Shown here: positions 52,601-59,132 of the stretch, piece by piece
Numbering within the stretch: position 1 is the first letter of the stretch
How the letters are laid out: each line of letters begins with the position of its first letter
Origin: Streptomyces lichenis
GTDB lineage: Bacteria; Actinomycetota; Actinomycetes; Streptomycetales; Streptomycetaceae
Direction of reading: 5' to 3'
Assembly: GCF_023218175.1 (NCBI RefSeq)
Contig: NZ_JALPTH010000009.1
Span: 124,001-188,000, forward strand
Length of the DNA stretch: 64,000 nucleotides
Program-made: the position numbers and the translations under genes
Notes under the pieces: model-generated
What the model was told of the DNA's origin: nothing
The model's input: only the letters and a program-made list of their open reading frames with translations
Database searches by the model: none

Positions 52601-54065
52601 TGCCGAACTGCGCGCCCTCACCCGCACCGCCGAGGCCGCCGCCACCGAGCTGCACCGGGTACGCGCCGCCACCGACCTGCTCACCCGCTGGCACCAGCTC
52701 GGCGCCACCCCCCAGGGCCGCGCCCTGCGCGCCGGACTCGCCGAACCACCGCCGGTGACCCACCGGCCCGTGTCCCGCCCCCGGCCCCCGGCGCCGCCCG
52801 CCCCGCCGCGCCCCCGCTACCTCGCATCCCCGGACGGCACCCGGCTGACCGCGCCCGACGGCACCGGCCACACCCTGCTGGACGTCCCCCGCGACGGCGA
52901 CGCCTTCTTCCACGCCCTGGCCCACGGGCTGGCCGCTGCCGCACCCGCCCTCGCCGCCCACCACGGCATCGACCCGGCCGACCCGGACACCCCCCGGATC
53001 CTGCGCGCCATGCTCGCCGCCCGGCTCGCCGACCCGGCCGACGCGGACCTGCTGGACGCCGTCGCCCCGGACGACACCGACACCTTCGCCGCCGCCGAGA
53101 TCGACGCCACCGGGCCGGTGGCGGCGCTGGCCCCGGGGACGCCCGGCCGCCGCGAGTTCGACCAGCTCGCCGTCGTCCCACACGCCGCCGCGCTGGACTC
53201 CACGGCCCGCTCCCGGCTCGCCCGGTCCCAGCTGCTGCGGCCGGGCAGCGCTCCCGGCGACACCGGCTGGGACCACTCCGCCGCCGACCTGCTCCCGCTC
53301 CTCGCGGCCCGCACCTTCGGCGTGGAGGTCACCGTGGTCCGCGGCGACGGCACCTTCCAGACCTTCACCCCGGGGCGCCGGCCCGGCCCCGGGCTCCCGC
53401 CCGCGCTCGGCGGCGGCACACCCGGCCCGTACCCCCCGCTCGTCCTCCTCCTGGACGACCGCCACTACCGCCTCGCCGTACCGGCGCCTTCGCGTTCCGC
53501 CCCACCGCCCCCGGCGCCGTCGCGCCCGGCCCCTCCTGTGCCGTCGCCGCGCCCGACGCCTGTGCCGCCGTCGCGCCCGGCCCCGTCCCCGCCGGGACCG
53601 CCTGCCCCGTCGCCGCCCGGCGGTACCGGTGCCGTGTTCGACGGCTTCGAGGAGGCGCTGCTCGCCGCGCTGGGGCCGGACCGGCGCTCCGCGCTGCTCG
53701 ACCGCCGGCAGCCGGTACCGGTGGCCGAACTCGCCGACGCGGGGGTCACCGTGTCCGCCGCCGCCTCCGTCCAGGCGGTGCTGGCCGGCGGCACCCTGAG
53801 CGCCGAGGAGCTGGGGCTCACCCCCGAGGAGCAGCTGCGCTGGCTGCTCGCCCGCCGGGTCGCCGCCACCCAGGCCGCGCCGGGCGGGGCGGACGCGGCG
53901 GCGCTGGCCGTGGTGGTGGCCGCCGCGGAGGCGCTGGGCCTGGACCTCGACGTCATCCTGCCCGGGGGAGGGACGCGCTCCTACCGGGCCGACCCGGACG
54001 GCACCGGCACCCTCACGGTGCGGCTGCTCCCGGACGGCCGGTGGCAGGTGGCCCCGGCGCCGTGA
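43602..54065 (+). CDS. giant (3487 aa) T7SS-associated multidomain protein, candidate secreted effector
   Basis: It starts at GTG 43602 (GGAG eight bases before). Residues 1-230 are helical with a long hydrophobic stretch (WEIIAEIISLIAELAILAALAAFTGG), like the WXG100-like N-terminal domain of T7SS-exported polymorphic toxins. Residues ~340-690 are Pro/Gly/Thr-rich and disordered. Residues ~690-880 contain HEIGHQLGL (His816), a zinc-protease HEXXH motif. A second proline-rich linker precedes ~1000-2720, a long region I cannot assign. ~2725-3070 is an Ala/Arg-rich coiled coil. ~3085-3290 is OTU-like (RDGDAFFHAL; DDRHYRL with His3288), but the catalytic Cys is Ala3101. A Pro/Ser linker and a short C-terminal domain finish it. 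NCBI-style names such as lonely Cys domain protein may apply. Neighbours are T7SS genes. Confidence 0.8.
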   Translation: MQEINFPEDVRKMLWILIGEMPLEARENLAYESRELYHRYGRGLKSLQEEIRASIAEAATALPKEVADPYISALSVLVDDAGISHIDQMVDQLDEISAGQVDHSIKIQGAKWEIIAEIISLIAELAILAALAAFTGGTSVTQMFLARARSRLAVLLIVQRLLRMSGLGPALTGALTEALQVLAVQLAQIALNEGPRKPDGIDWKEVGKGAAFGALAGLFSGWLGGAFDLFGNFFKNYLKKNVDGFDSWVKRNPFTVKTLDVLNDLPEAFVVGAVSESAAEVLVQGLFDGVWEFKWETFVGSGTSSMFQVVTDVGGGGGGLWLNKWLTDTRAFPEVNRVGPAGGGPGGRGAGGVDGAPTRHAPAPTGPAPFVPPPPLSTTTSGGDTARFGDPSPVPLPTRSAGGPPPVLPSGGGTVPRPVGSHPGPEGADDDPGVSGRTETPSRSGGFEAGGTGPLTAPGALDPPRVTPSGALAPPRVLPSPSAPVVRPDVDGLLGEYGGRPSGPRGAGTLDSGATPSTGDEAPAPGTTTPSLTPGGGRPLPGGVTGLAGPVGPTGLRPGAGDDPADAFLPEGEPGAAETGADRGTPDYGTPRGGPAGTGSTTGPTGSATGGAGPTAGSAGGEDGTRVRTPAASGTGDGTGDGTDGADTAADSASEAADTPEPGPPPSSAPLTGDPGWEAARKAVEPVTREHVWVDPVSTPADPARPGQTTQYVVRSGFEARRVSYGGETITDLTVRVSGGSEELPPEVWEKLRAGVEEHYNAPRYRLPGGELLHITVEPVGDGPQPHALTVDLVGRDQPMTRTAWWADAEPIDYAHEIGHQLGLRDESRTGPDTAHRPDVPGSLLGDYTRPAPDGFPQAGLRGRHLSLLAAHIGDLDADSARPPRPFPAPAPPGPVRPVRTVGDGPAPTPPDAPPPASRGAEPRTPRPGTDGGTGGGTGPGTGTPLPAPAVPAPAPPIPVPPPAPPAPPAPAPQPVVPSTTGTRNRLDGTRPPRLERGVRPPAARRGRTRFADGGAIPAYIDDLASLLDGADSALLDELLTQPATFGQSAVTLRGAELIAAEAGALLDGGETLRPGARRPGSPPGTGPVAELRAALRQRPRTLVGGLSFPYTNAAGEVRILKVTARHYGRWQRFEDTYGKPAKVDTMDRATVQSGRGANVQSTTQLGIGGPFLGPPSALAFGGLGRLAVRGGYGTKVGYGLTDQVSSQAETRMLDGSQVYLDDLYVELSVTDADGRVVTEPLPPGTAGPAQGAQLGLALRDGLALRLPDSAVKPPKAGRIPRSIALDQDSQYRLVRTEGFGPVTRIRDWAAQRVGAAPGSSAYRELDAFFSSDSFQRHARMLAAGRLTTAPLFADDRGRTPLGVFVVERVVPVRATLVDETPDAELRDIITSTVRSDRSLARNLNFGLDGVLGPAFNFLDLGDSVLNLRLQFGPAFRYLFSVSRSNGLGGFGGLKTSGQVKGDPTGLYLVRKTVHVRHVGSGGPARVFQTWSVDRMTRTEARRLAGWDDGTALPTRHGLPEPFAPAYLTVDHPPTLGMHRVEEFAHANGARTRTSGGGPARTLPDEFADTLLTTLAAEYPGMVAPLDQLTPPGPGSRWTSDDAYKTALANTLTVLTALSHQSLGAALEALTTTGIRVRLIEPGTLGRGHRYVWVHGELTNRRYEGRQDDLKLRHSAPGGQRMDGQESRKRTLGGGFDLQLAFRDPDPGAGEAIGAPDNAGVLSLGWRSAVQHDSESGHGASVTNEPMSVSTKASHLYRYDLALTVSHGGHWRFRGLVRGVATLGLLGTQPFVFRRPQALLMGTGPNGAPVGGGPVTGQVLISVPDRHTPAVDPHRPGFPNPYRTLGGALPSTALTRRQAHALATGGPPPPGGPEHRLFTELRQHAFLTLTVVVPLGLVETAGTVMRDASGGSWQFSYEGAPAREAVLRSFQPQFATASFDQSSGPLGLTTAGLMGKPPYGTLWGTFRQFTTVTGIHALTGPVEMDTEMILGSGTQATGKTGRSVTHSFGGQLTYAKPHSGTHGPFGAYGLVANPWSESGQRSLTLSRAVVADLNLKSFGHQVLVSGTVEHRLAMVSSMLGTTAAGLPLVPSSLAGAAGSVVSVPGGWLAHVPEKSAHLLGILDDGLGPVPRYTADAWSPQPWMRGNSFGTYPVNGLDPTAVLADFQAQVAALGLDDHAQEHIRQHVTARVLRALHRELTGTGTSTATRSGGWGWRQVRVGGRRARVRVELLPGTPALEMLDHSQEREENRRAVQSVQESADFTSGKDIGMLVGEAVHTGDPTAVAAGPVYTETGTSRRSVSAAHSTASSTTYRAASTEPHAEITTPYRLRLTLEFDDETPTDGGGASPAPRRRAGARAGEAARRFTGRQRITATGDAGALREHVPLSLMAPGPAPGVAASDPRLAPPDLTPTTPPRSGARPGLLGGGARHTDGSLRPFTVPENGFHVRRVLGLEHIREASRRAIAEGYGTDLGGLDGDGDGTGAPDAARRAALLRRASTTTLTHPGGGPAQTLEDATTNTALSTFYDQAATPGGYEVPGLTHRNPVGTDSARLSLHAVPDFSGAVLLTVADGMKTEVLRETAEGVSTSVSQENTQDSALGGGVAIRTEQTGLNQPTATLTGPYAADGDGAPVGEDHLSSLNVKPKTGRSFLFAVPTDWLAVAEVHRGVKDSAPGRLARHLTGPFAKHPPRGPKAVSARTHALVWIRDDVARELGLIDDTVFPARVSAAWDAVTAAAKAWTDADKAYWKKRRASAGLREERDAAAAALDTARTAARDTARRLIPLVDALEEADTVLADAESAGRTAHTAADGLETAAGQLETAATAITRADDTAAQVRRSTRHTVDRARRARDDLTRWAALPGGGPRPAVLRRAEERLRTAQAAAARHTAEADRRAADARTAYGSALARLTTAEAAAPPAPPAGPAPVTSAATPPEAGRARHTATALRAAADQRTAEARRRQRVAARTLERAAREDASARAARDRAMIRSRAAGRALHARRAELRALTRTAEAAATELHRVRAATDLLTRWHQLGATPQGRALRAGLAEPPPVTHRPVSRPRPPAPPAPPRPRYLASPDGTRLTAPDGTGHTLLDVPRDGDAFFHALAHGLAAAAPALAAHHGIDPADPDTPRILRAMLAARLADPADADLLDAVAPDDTDTFAAAEIDATGPVAALAPGTPGRREFDQLAVVPHAAALDSTARSRLARSQLLRPGSAPGDTGWDHSAADLLPLLAARTFGVEVTVVRGDGTFQTFTPGRRPGPGLPPALGGGTPGPYPPLVLLLDDRHYRLAVPAPSRSAPPPPAPSRPAPPVPSPRPTPVPPSRPAPSPPGPPAPSPPGGTGAVFDGFEEALLAALGPDRRSALLDRRQPVPVAELADAGVTVSAAASVQAVLAGGTLSAEELGLTPEEQLRWLLARRVAATQAAPGGADAAALAVVVAAAEALGLDLDVILPGGGTRSYRADPDGTGTLTVRLLPDGRWQVAPAP

Positions 54066-54288
54066 ACCGCGGCCCCGGGCCCGGCCCGTACGGGCGGTGG
54101 CCCCGACGCCTGACCTCCGCGGCCTGGGGCCGTACGGGCGGTGGCCCGGGTGCCCTTAACCGCGGCCTGGCTCCGTACGGCAGGTGGCAGGTGCCCCCGG
54201 CACCCTGACCTGCGGCCCCGGGCCCGTACGGGACTCCGCCGTCCGGGGCGCGTACGGGACAGCGGCGTCCGGGCCCGTACGGGCGGCG
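54066..54288. repeat. degenerate tandem copies of the giant gene's 3' end
   Basis: The gap between the convergent giant gene and AAA gene contains repeated CCGTACGGGCGGTGG-like units at about 54087, 54132 and 54172, each followed by a CCTGACC- or CCTTAACC-like stretch and CGCGGCC. The unit at about 54168-54209 reads LAPYGRWQVPPAP-stop, almost the same as the true C-terminus LLPDGRWQVAPAP-stop. Further CGTACGGG boxes follow to 54288. No gene is present. Confidence 0.65.
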
Positions 54289-57200
54289 TCAGACCGGGGA
54301 CTGGCGGGCGCCCGGCAGGTCCTCCGGGAGCAGCAGGCGCAGGTCCTCCAGGCCGGGCGTGGCGATGGTGCCGAGCCGGCGGGCCTGCTGGGTCATCATC
54401 TCCTCCACCAGCTGGCGGCCGGTACGGGCGTTGCCGAAGGAGCGGTCCCGGGGCAGCGCCGCCACATAGCCGCGCAGCGCCTCCACCGTGGACGGCGGGC
54501 AGTCGTAGCCCGAGTCCGCCGCCTGGGCGGTGATGATCCCCACCAACTCGTCGGTGGTGTAGTCCTCGAAGACCACGGTACGGGTGAACCGGGAGGTGAG
54601 GCCCGGGTTGGAGTCCAGGAAGCGGCGCATCTCCGCGCTGTACCCGGCGGCGATCACCACGATCTCGTCGCGGTGGTCCTCCATCAGCTTCAGCAGCGTC
54701 TCCACCGCCTCCCGGCCGAAGTCCGAGGGCGAGCCCTCCGGTGTGAGGGTGTACGCCTCGTCGATGAACAGCACCCCGCCCAGGGCCCGTTCGAAGACCT
54801 CCTTGGTCAGCTGCGCGGTGTGCCCGACATAGCGGCCGACCAGGTCGGCGCGGGCCACCTCCACCAACTGCCCCTTGGGCAGCACGCCGAGGGAGTGCAG
54901 GATGTCCGCGTACAGCCGGGCCACCGTGGTCTTGCCGGTGCCGGGCGGCCCGGAGAAGACCAGGTGCTGGCTGATCCGGGGGGCCGGCAGCCCCGCCGCG
55001 CGCCGCTGCCGCGCGGTGGCCAGCAGATGGACCTGGTCGGTCACCGCCCGCTTCACCGCCGAGAGCCCGACCATGGCCTCCAGCTTGGCCAGCAGCTCGT
55101 CCGAACTGCCCGCCGCGTCCTGCGCGTCGGCCCCCTGGCCGACCGGCACGTCCTCGGGGAGCAGCAGCGACAGGTCGCTCTCGGCCGGATCGCGCATCGA
55201 CCCCAGCCGGAACGCCTGCCGGTCGACCATCTCCTCGAACACCCGCCGCGCCGCACGGCCGTTGCCGAAGGTGGCGCCGCGCTCCATCCGGCCGTAGTGG
55301 CGGGCCAGCGCGTCCAGGGTGCCCGGGTCCAGCGTGTAGTGGTGCGCCTCGCACATCTGCTCGGTGATGGTGACCAGCTCCTCCACCGAGTAGTTGGCGA
55401 AGTCGATGGTCCGGGTGAAGCGGGAGGCCAGACCCGGGTTGGACTCCAGGAAGGCGCCCATCTCGTCGGTGTAGCCGGCGGCGATCACCACCACCTCGTC
55501 GCGGTGGTCCTCCATCAGCTTCAGCAGCGTGTCGATGGCCTCCCGGCCGAAGTCCGCGCCGCCGCCCTTGCCGTCCGACAGCAGGGTGTACGCCTCGTCC
55601 AGGAACAGCACCCCGCCCAGCGCCTCCTTGAACGCCTCGGTGGTCTTGATCGCGGTGCCGCCGATCACCTGCGCCACCAGATCGGCCCGGGAGACCTCCA
55701 CCAGGTGCCCCGAGCGCAGCACCCCCAGCTCGGTCAGGATGCCGCCGTACAGCCGGGCCACGGTGGTCTTGCCGGTGCCGGGCGGCCCGGAGAAGACCAG
55801 ATGGCGGCTCATCGGCGGCACCGGCATGCCGAGCCGGGTCCGGCGCTGCGCCAGCTGGTTGAGGTTGACCAGGGTCCGCACCTGGTGCTTGACGTCGGCC
55901 AGCCCGATCAGCGACTCCAGCTCCTCCAGCGGCCCCTTGGGGGCGGCCCGGCCCGGCCGGCCCCCGGCGCCCGCCGCCTGGGCCGCCACCTCGGCGCCCC
56001 AGAGGTCCGGCGCGCCGTTGCCCGTGCTGGTCAGGTCCTCCACGGTGAGCCGCTCGCCCGGCCGGGTCTGCCGCAGGCCCGCGCCCCGGTTCTCCCGTAC
56101 GGCGCAGCCGGTCGCGGTGACCGGTTCGGCGCTGTCCACCCGGATGCCGTCCCCGGTGGAGCCGCTGACCAGGCAGGCCGACAGGGTCACCCGGGCCCCC
56201 TCGGAGGCGAGCACCCCGTGCGCCCCGGAGTCGGTGATCTCGGCGCGCAGCACCGAGAGTTCACCGCCGCCGTCCACCCCGACGCCGGACGCCCCGGAGG
56301 CGTGCACCCGGCAGTCTCGTATCGTGCCCAGGCCCTCCGCGGCGACCCGCAGGCCCACGTCGGCGGACTGGCGGATCGCGGTGTCCCGCAGCTGGGGGTT
56401 GCCGCCGGCGCCGATCCGCACGCCGTCCGCGCCGGCGCCCTCGATCTCGCAGTGCTCCAGCCGGCCCCGGCCGCCGTCCACGACCTCCATGCCCGTGCCG
56501 CGGGCGTCGAGCACCCGGGCCCGGCGCAGCAGCGGGTTGGCGCCGCCGCGGACCAGCAGCCCGGTGCCGGCCGCGTCCTGGAGGTGCAGCCGGTCGAACT
56601 CGGCGGCCGAGTCCTCGTCCAGCAGCACCGCCGCCAGCGGGTCGGCGCAGTCCCGCACCGTGGTGTCGGTCAGCGACGGGGCACTGGAGCCGATCACCCG
56701 GATCGCCGAAGCGCCGGCCGAGTCGAACGCGCAGCCCCGGAACATCCCCCGGGACCGCTCGGTGACGGCCAGTCCGTTGCCCTTGGTGCGCGAGGTGCGG
56801 CAGTCCACCAGCTCGGGGGCCGCGCCGGAGGCGATGACGATGCCGGGGCCCCGGGTGCCGGTGACCGTGACGTCCTCCAGCACCGGGCGGGAGTCGCTGG
56901 TGATGTAGACGCCTACGGCCGCGTCGTGCACCCGGGTCCGCGCCACCCGGGTGGCGCTGCTGCCCTCCAGGGCGATGGCCGGCTTCTCGGTGCCCGAGAT
57001 CTCGCAGTCCTCCACGGTGCCGGTCGCCTCGCCGTTGGCCAGCACGCCGTTGCCCCGGGCGTCCCGGATGCGGCAGCCGCGCACGGCGGTACGGGCCTGC
57101 TCGCCGATGACCACGCCGGTGGTGCCGAGATTCTCGATGACGCAGTCCGCCACCACCGTCCCGGTGGGCGCGGTGTCCACCACCCCCGCGCCGTCCGGGT

Positions 57201-57597
57201 TGCTCACCCGGCAGTCCCGCATGGCCAGCGAGCCGGAGTCGCGGGCGAGCAGCGCCGTCCACGCCGAACCGGCCACCGTGCAGCCGTCCATGGCGATCTG
57301 GCCGCGCGCCGCGTCCACCACCGGCACGTCCTCCGTGCCACCGCGCAGGGTCAGGTCGGTGAGCATCACCGCGTCCGCGACCAGGGAGACGGCGCTGCCG
57401 CGGCGCGGGCAGATCTCCACACTGCCCCGCTCGCCGTCGGCGACGATGGTCACCCGGGTGCGGACGGTGAGGTTCTCCGGGTAGCGGCCGGGGCGGACCC
57501 GGATCACGGCCCCGCTCCGGGCCTGGGTCAGGGCTTCACCGATGGTCCGGCTTCCTTGCGGCTCGTCCGGGCCCACGATGAGCAACTGCCGTGACAC
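54289..57597 (-). CDS. eccA-like: EccA-like protein: parallel beta-helix fused to two AAA+ (CbxX/CfqX) domains
   Basis: This is a 1102-residue protein starting at GTG 57597 with GGGAGGA. Residues ~1-540 are ~20 turns of a right-handed parallel beta-helix (repeats such as GVVIGEQARTAVRGCRIRDARGNGVLANGEATGTVEDCEI). Two CbxX/CfqX AAA+ modules follow. Both have GPPGTGKTT Walker A motifs (near residues 606 and 886) and Walker B motifs VLFLDEAYTL and VLFIDEAYTL. EccA proteins of mycobacterial ESX systems are AAA+ chaperones of the same class acting on secreted substrates. Here the beta-helix takes the place of their TPR domain. It is convergent with the giant candidate substrate and probably remodels T7SS substrates in the cytoplasm. 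Confidence 0.88.
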   Translation of the reverse strand: MSRQLLIVGPDEPQGSRTIGEALTQARSGAVIRVRPGRYPENLTVRTRVTIVADGERGSVEICPRRGSAVSLVADAVMLTDLTLRGGTEDVPVVDAARGQIAMDGCTVAGSAWTALLARDSGSLAMRDCRVSNPDGAGVVDTAPTGTVVADCVIENLGTTGVVIGEQARTAVRGCRIRDARGNGVLANGEATGTVEDCEISGTEKPAIALEGSSATRVARTRVHDAAVGVYITSDSRPVLEDVTVTGTRGPGIVIASGAAPELVDCRTSRTKGNGLAVTERSRGMFRGCAFDSAGASAIRVIGSSAPSLTDTTVRDCADPLAAVLLDEDSAAEFDRLHLQDAAGTGLLVRGGANPLLRRARVLDARGTGMEVVDGGRGRLEHCEIEGAGADGVRIGAGGNPQLRDTAIRQSADVGLRVAAEGLGTIRDCRVHASGASGVGVDGGGELSVLRAEITDSGAHGVLASEGARVTLSACLVSGSTGDGIRVDSAEPVTATGCAVRENRGAGLRQTRPGERLTVEDLTSTGNGAPDLWGAEVAAQAAGAGGRPGRAAPKGPLEELESLIGLADVKHQVRTLVNLNQLAQRRTRLGMPVPPMSRHLVFSGPPGTGKTTVARLYGGILTELGVLRSGHLVEVSRADLVAQVIGGTAIKTTEAFKEALGGVLFLDEAYTLLSDGKGGGADFGREAIDTLLKLMEDHRDEVVVIAAGYTDEMGAFLESNPGLASRFTRTIDFANYSVEELVTITEQMCEAHHYTLDPGTLDALARHYGRMERGATFGNGRAARRVFEEMVDRQAFRLGSMRDPAESDLSLLLPEDVPVGQGADAQDAAGSSDELLAKLEAMVGLSAVKRAVTDQVHLLATARQRRAAGLPAPRISQHLVFSGPPGTGKTTVARLYADILHSLGVLPKGQLVEVARADLVGRYVGHTAQLTKEVFERALGGVLFIDEAYTLTPEGSPSDFGREAVETLLKLMEDHRDEIVVIAAGYSAEMRRFLDSNPGLTSRFTRTVVFEDYTTDELVGIITAQAADSGYDCPPSTVEALRGYVAALPRDRSFGNARTGRQLVEEMMTQQARRLGTIATPGLEDLRLLLPEDLPGARQSPV

Positions 57598-57783
57598 GCT
57601 GGTCCTCCCTCGTCCCTGTGCGGCCTCCGGCCCACGCGGGACGGCGCGGCGCACCTCCTGCAGGCTACGTGAGGCCGAAGTGATCTACCAGGTGGAACGG
57701 GTCAGTTCACCGGCCGTTCCCGCCGAGTCGGCCCGCCCTCGCGCCGACTCCGGCCGCCCGCCCCGCCCTTCGGCCGGACGACC

Positions 57784-57789
57784 TAGGAT
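57784..57789 (+). promoter_or_regulatory. leaderless -10 box of the mycosin gene
   Basis: TAGGAT at 57784-57789 ends eight bases before ATG 57797, the spacing for a transcript that starts at the start codon. No ribosome binding site is present, which supports this reading. The -35 element is not obvious. Confidence 0.55.
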
Positions 57790-57796
57790 GCGCGGC

Positions 57797-59002
57797 ATGA
57801 GACGCGCGCTTCCCGCGGCAGCCCTGGCGGCGGCCCTGACGCTGGCCGCCGTGCCGCCCCTGACGGCCGCCCCCGCGTCCGCCGCCCCCGTACCGCTGCC
57901 GGTGGTGCGCGCGCAGCTGCCCGCGGACGAGCCGTGCACCGGCGCCTCCGGGCAGACCGCCCGTACCGCGCCCTGGCCGGTACGGGCCCTGCAACTGTCC
58001 CGAGCCTGGCGGCAGTCCAAGGGCGCGGGGGTGACCGTCGCGGTGGTGGACACCGGGGTGGGCGCCGGCGCCCCGGCGCTGGCCGGGCGGGTGCGCACGC
58101 TCGCCTCGGCGGGGGAGGACTGCGTGGGCCACGGCACCTTCGCCGCGGGGCTGATCGCCGGGGCCCCGCTGCCCGGGGTGGGCGCGGTCGGGGTCGCCCC
58201 CGAGGCGCGGGTGCTGGCGGTGCGGTGCACCGACGAACGGGGCACCGCCACGCCGGTGTCGGTGGCCACCGCGATCCGCGCCGCCGCGACGGCGGGCGCG
58301 AAGGTGATCTACGTCTCCCGGGCGCTGCCCACCGGGCGGACCGAGCTGACCGGCGCGGTCGCCTACGCGCGGGCCAAGGACGCCCTGGTGGTCGCCCCGG
58401 CGGCCCCCGACGCGCTGCCGGACGACCCGCGCGGCGAGAGCCCGCCGCCCGCCACCTGGTACTGGCCGGCGTCCGCCCCGGGGGCGCTGTCGGTGCTGGA
58501 CTACGGCCCCGACGGCAGCCGCCCGGCCAAGGCGCCCACCGCCGTGGGCGCCGATCTCGCGGCCCCCGGCGGCTCGGTGGTGGGCCCCGGCCCGCGCGGC
58601 ACCGGCCACTACATCGGCAGCGGCTCCTCGCTGGCCGCCGCCCATGTGGCGGGCGCCGCCGCGCTGGTGCGCTCCCGCCATCCGGAGCTGACGGCGACCC
58701 AGGTACGGGACCGGCTCACCGCGACCGGCTACCCGGCGAGCCCGCCGCGGCTCGACCCCTACGCCGCGCTGACCGCCGTCCTGGACGGCGCCTCCGGGTC
58801 GGCCCCCCGCCCCGCCCCCGCCCGGATGCCCGCCCCGGCCCCCCACGAGCCCCGCCACCGCGCCCTCGTGGTCGCCGCGGCCGGCGCCGGCCTGCTCATC
58901 CTGGTGGCCGCCGCGGCGGCGATCATCCCCCGCGGCCGCACCCGCCACTGGCGCCCCCCGACCCAGCCCCCCACGGCCCCGCCGAACCCACCGGGGCCCT
59001 GA
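57797..59002 (+). CDS. mycP: type VII secretion mycosin (S8 subtilisin-like protease)
   Basis: This is a 401-residue membrane-anchored subtilase. It has a signal peptide at 1-30, catalytic Asp85 (AVVDTGV), His112 (GHGTFAAG) and Ser278 (GSSLAAAHVAG), a proline-rich linker and a C-terminal membrane helix (LVVAAAGAGLLILVAAAAAII) followed by a basic cytoplasmic tail. This layout defines the mycosins of ESX systems. The usual oxyanion-hole Asn (AAGN) is Asp205 in APAAPD. ATG 57797 is chosen from the leaderless promoter; ATG 57788 would add MRG. It stands alone on the plus strand between two minus-strand T7SS genes. Confidence 0.9.
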   Translation: MRRALPAAALAAALTLAAVPPLTAAPASAAPVPLPVVRAQLPADEPCTGASGQTARTAPWPVRALQLSRAWRQSKGAGVTVAVVDTGVGAGAPALAGRVRTLASAGEDCVGHGTFAAGLIAGAPLPGVGAVGVAPEARVLAVRCTDERGTATPVSVATAIRAAATAGAKVIYVSRALPTGRTELTGAVAYARAKDALVVAPAAPDALPDDPRGESPPPATWYWPASAPGALSVLDYGPDGSRPAKAPTAVGADLAAPGGSVVGPGPRGTGHYIGSGSSLAAAHVAGAAALVRSRHPELTATQVRDRLTATGYPASPPRLDPYAALTAVLDGASGSAPRPAPARMPAPAPHEPRHRALVVAAAGAGLLILVAAAAAIIPRGRTRHWRPPTQPPTAPPNPPGP

Positions 59003-59010
59003 CGCCGTGC

Positions 59011-59056
59011 GGCGGTCGGCGCTGTACGGGGTGCTTCCTGCTCGGCGCTGACCGCC
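59011..59056. terminator. hairpin between convergent mycP and eccC
   Basis: GGCGGTCGGCGC (59011-59022) pairs with GCGCTGACCGCC (59045-59056) with one G-U pair. It lies between the stops at 59002 and 59133. Confidence 0.6.
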
Positions 59057-59132
59057 GGGCATTCGGCTCCGGTCGCCTTGTCCGACCCGTTCCGGTCGGC
59101 CTCGTACCGCCCGCCCCGCTCGCGGGGCCGCC

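Noticed and set aside
54184..57594. A 1136-codon open frame on the plus strand opposite the AAA+ gene
   Set aside because: The minus strand encodes clear beta-helix and AAA+ motifs; the plus translation has none and no ribosome binding site.
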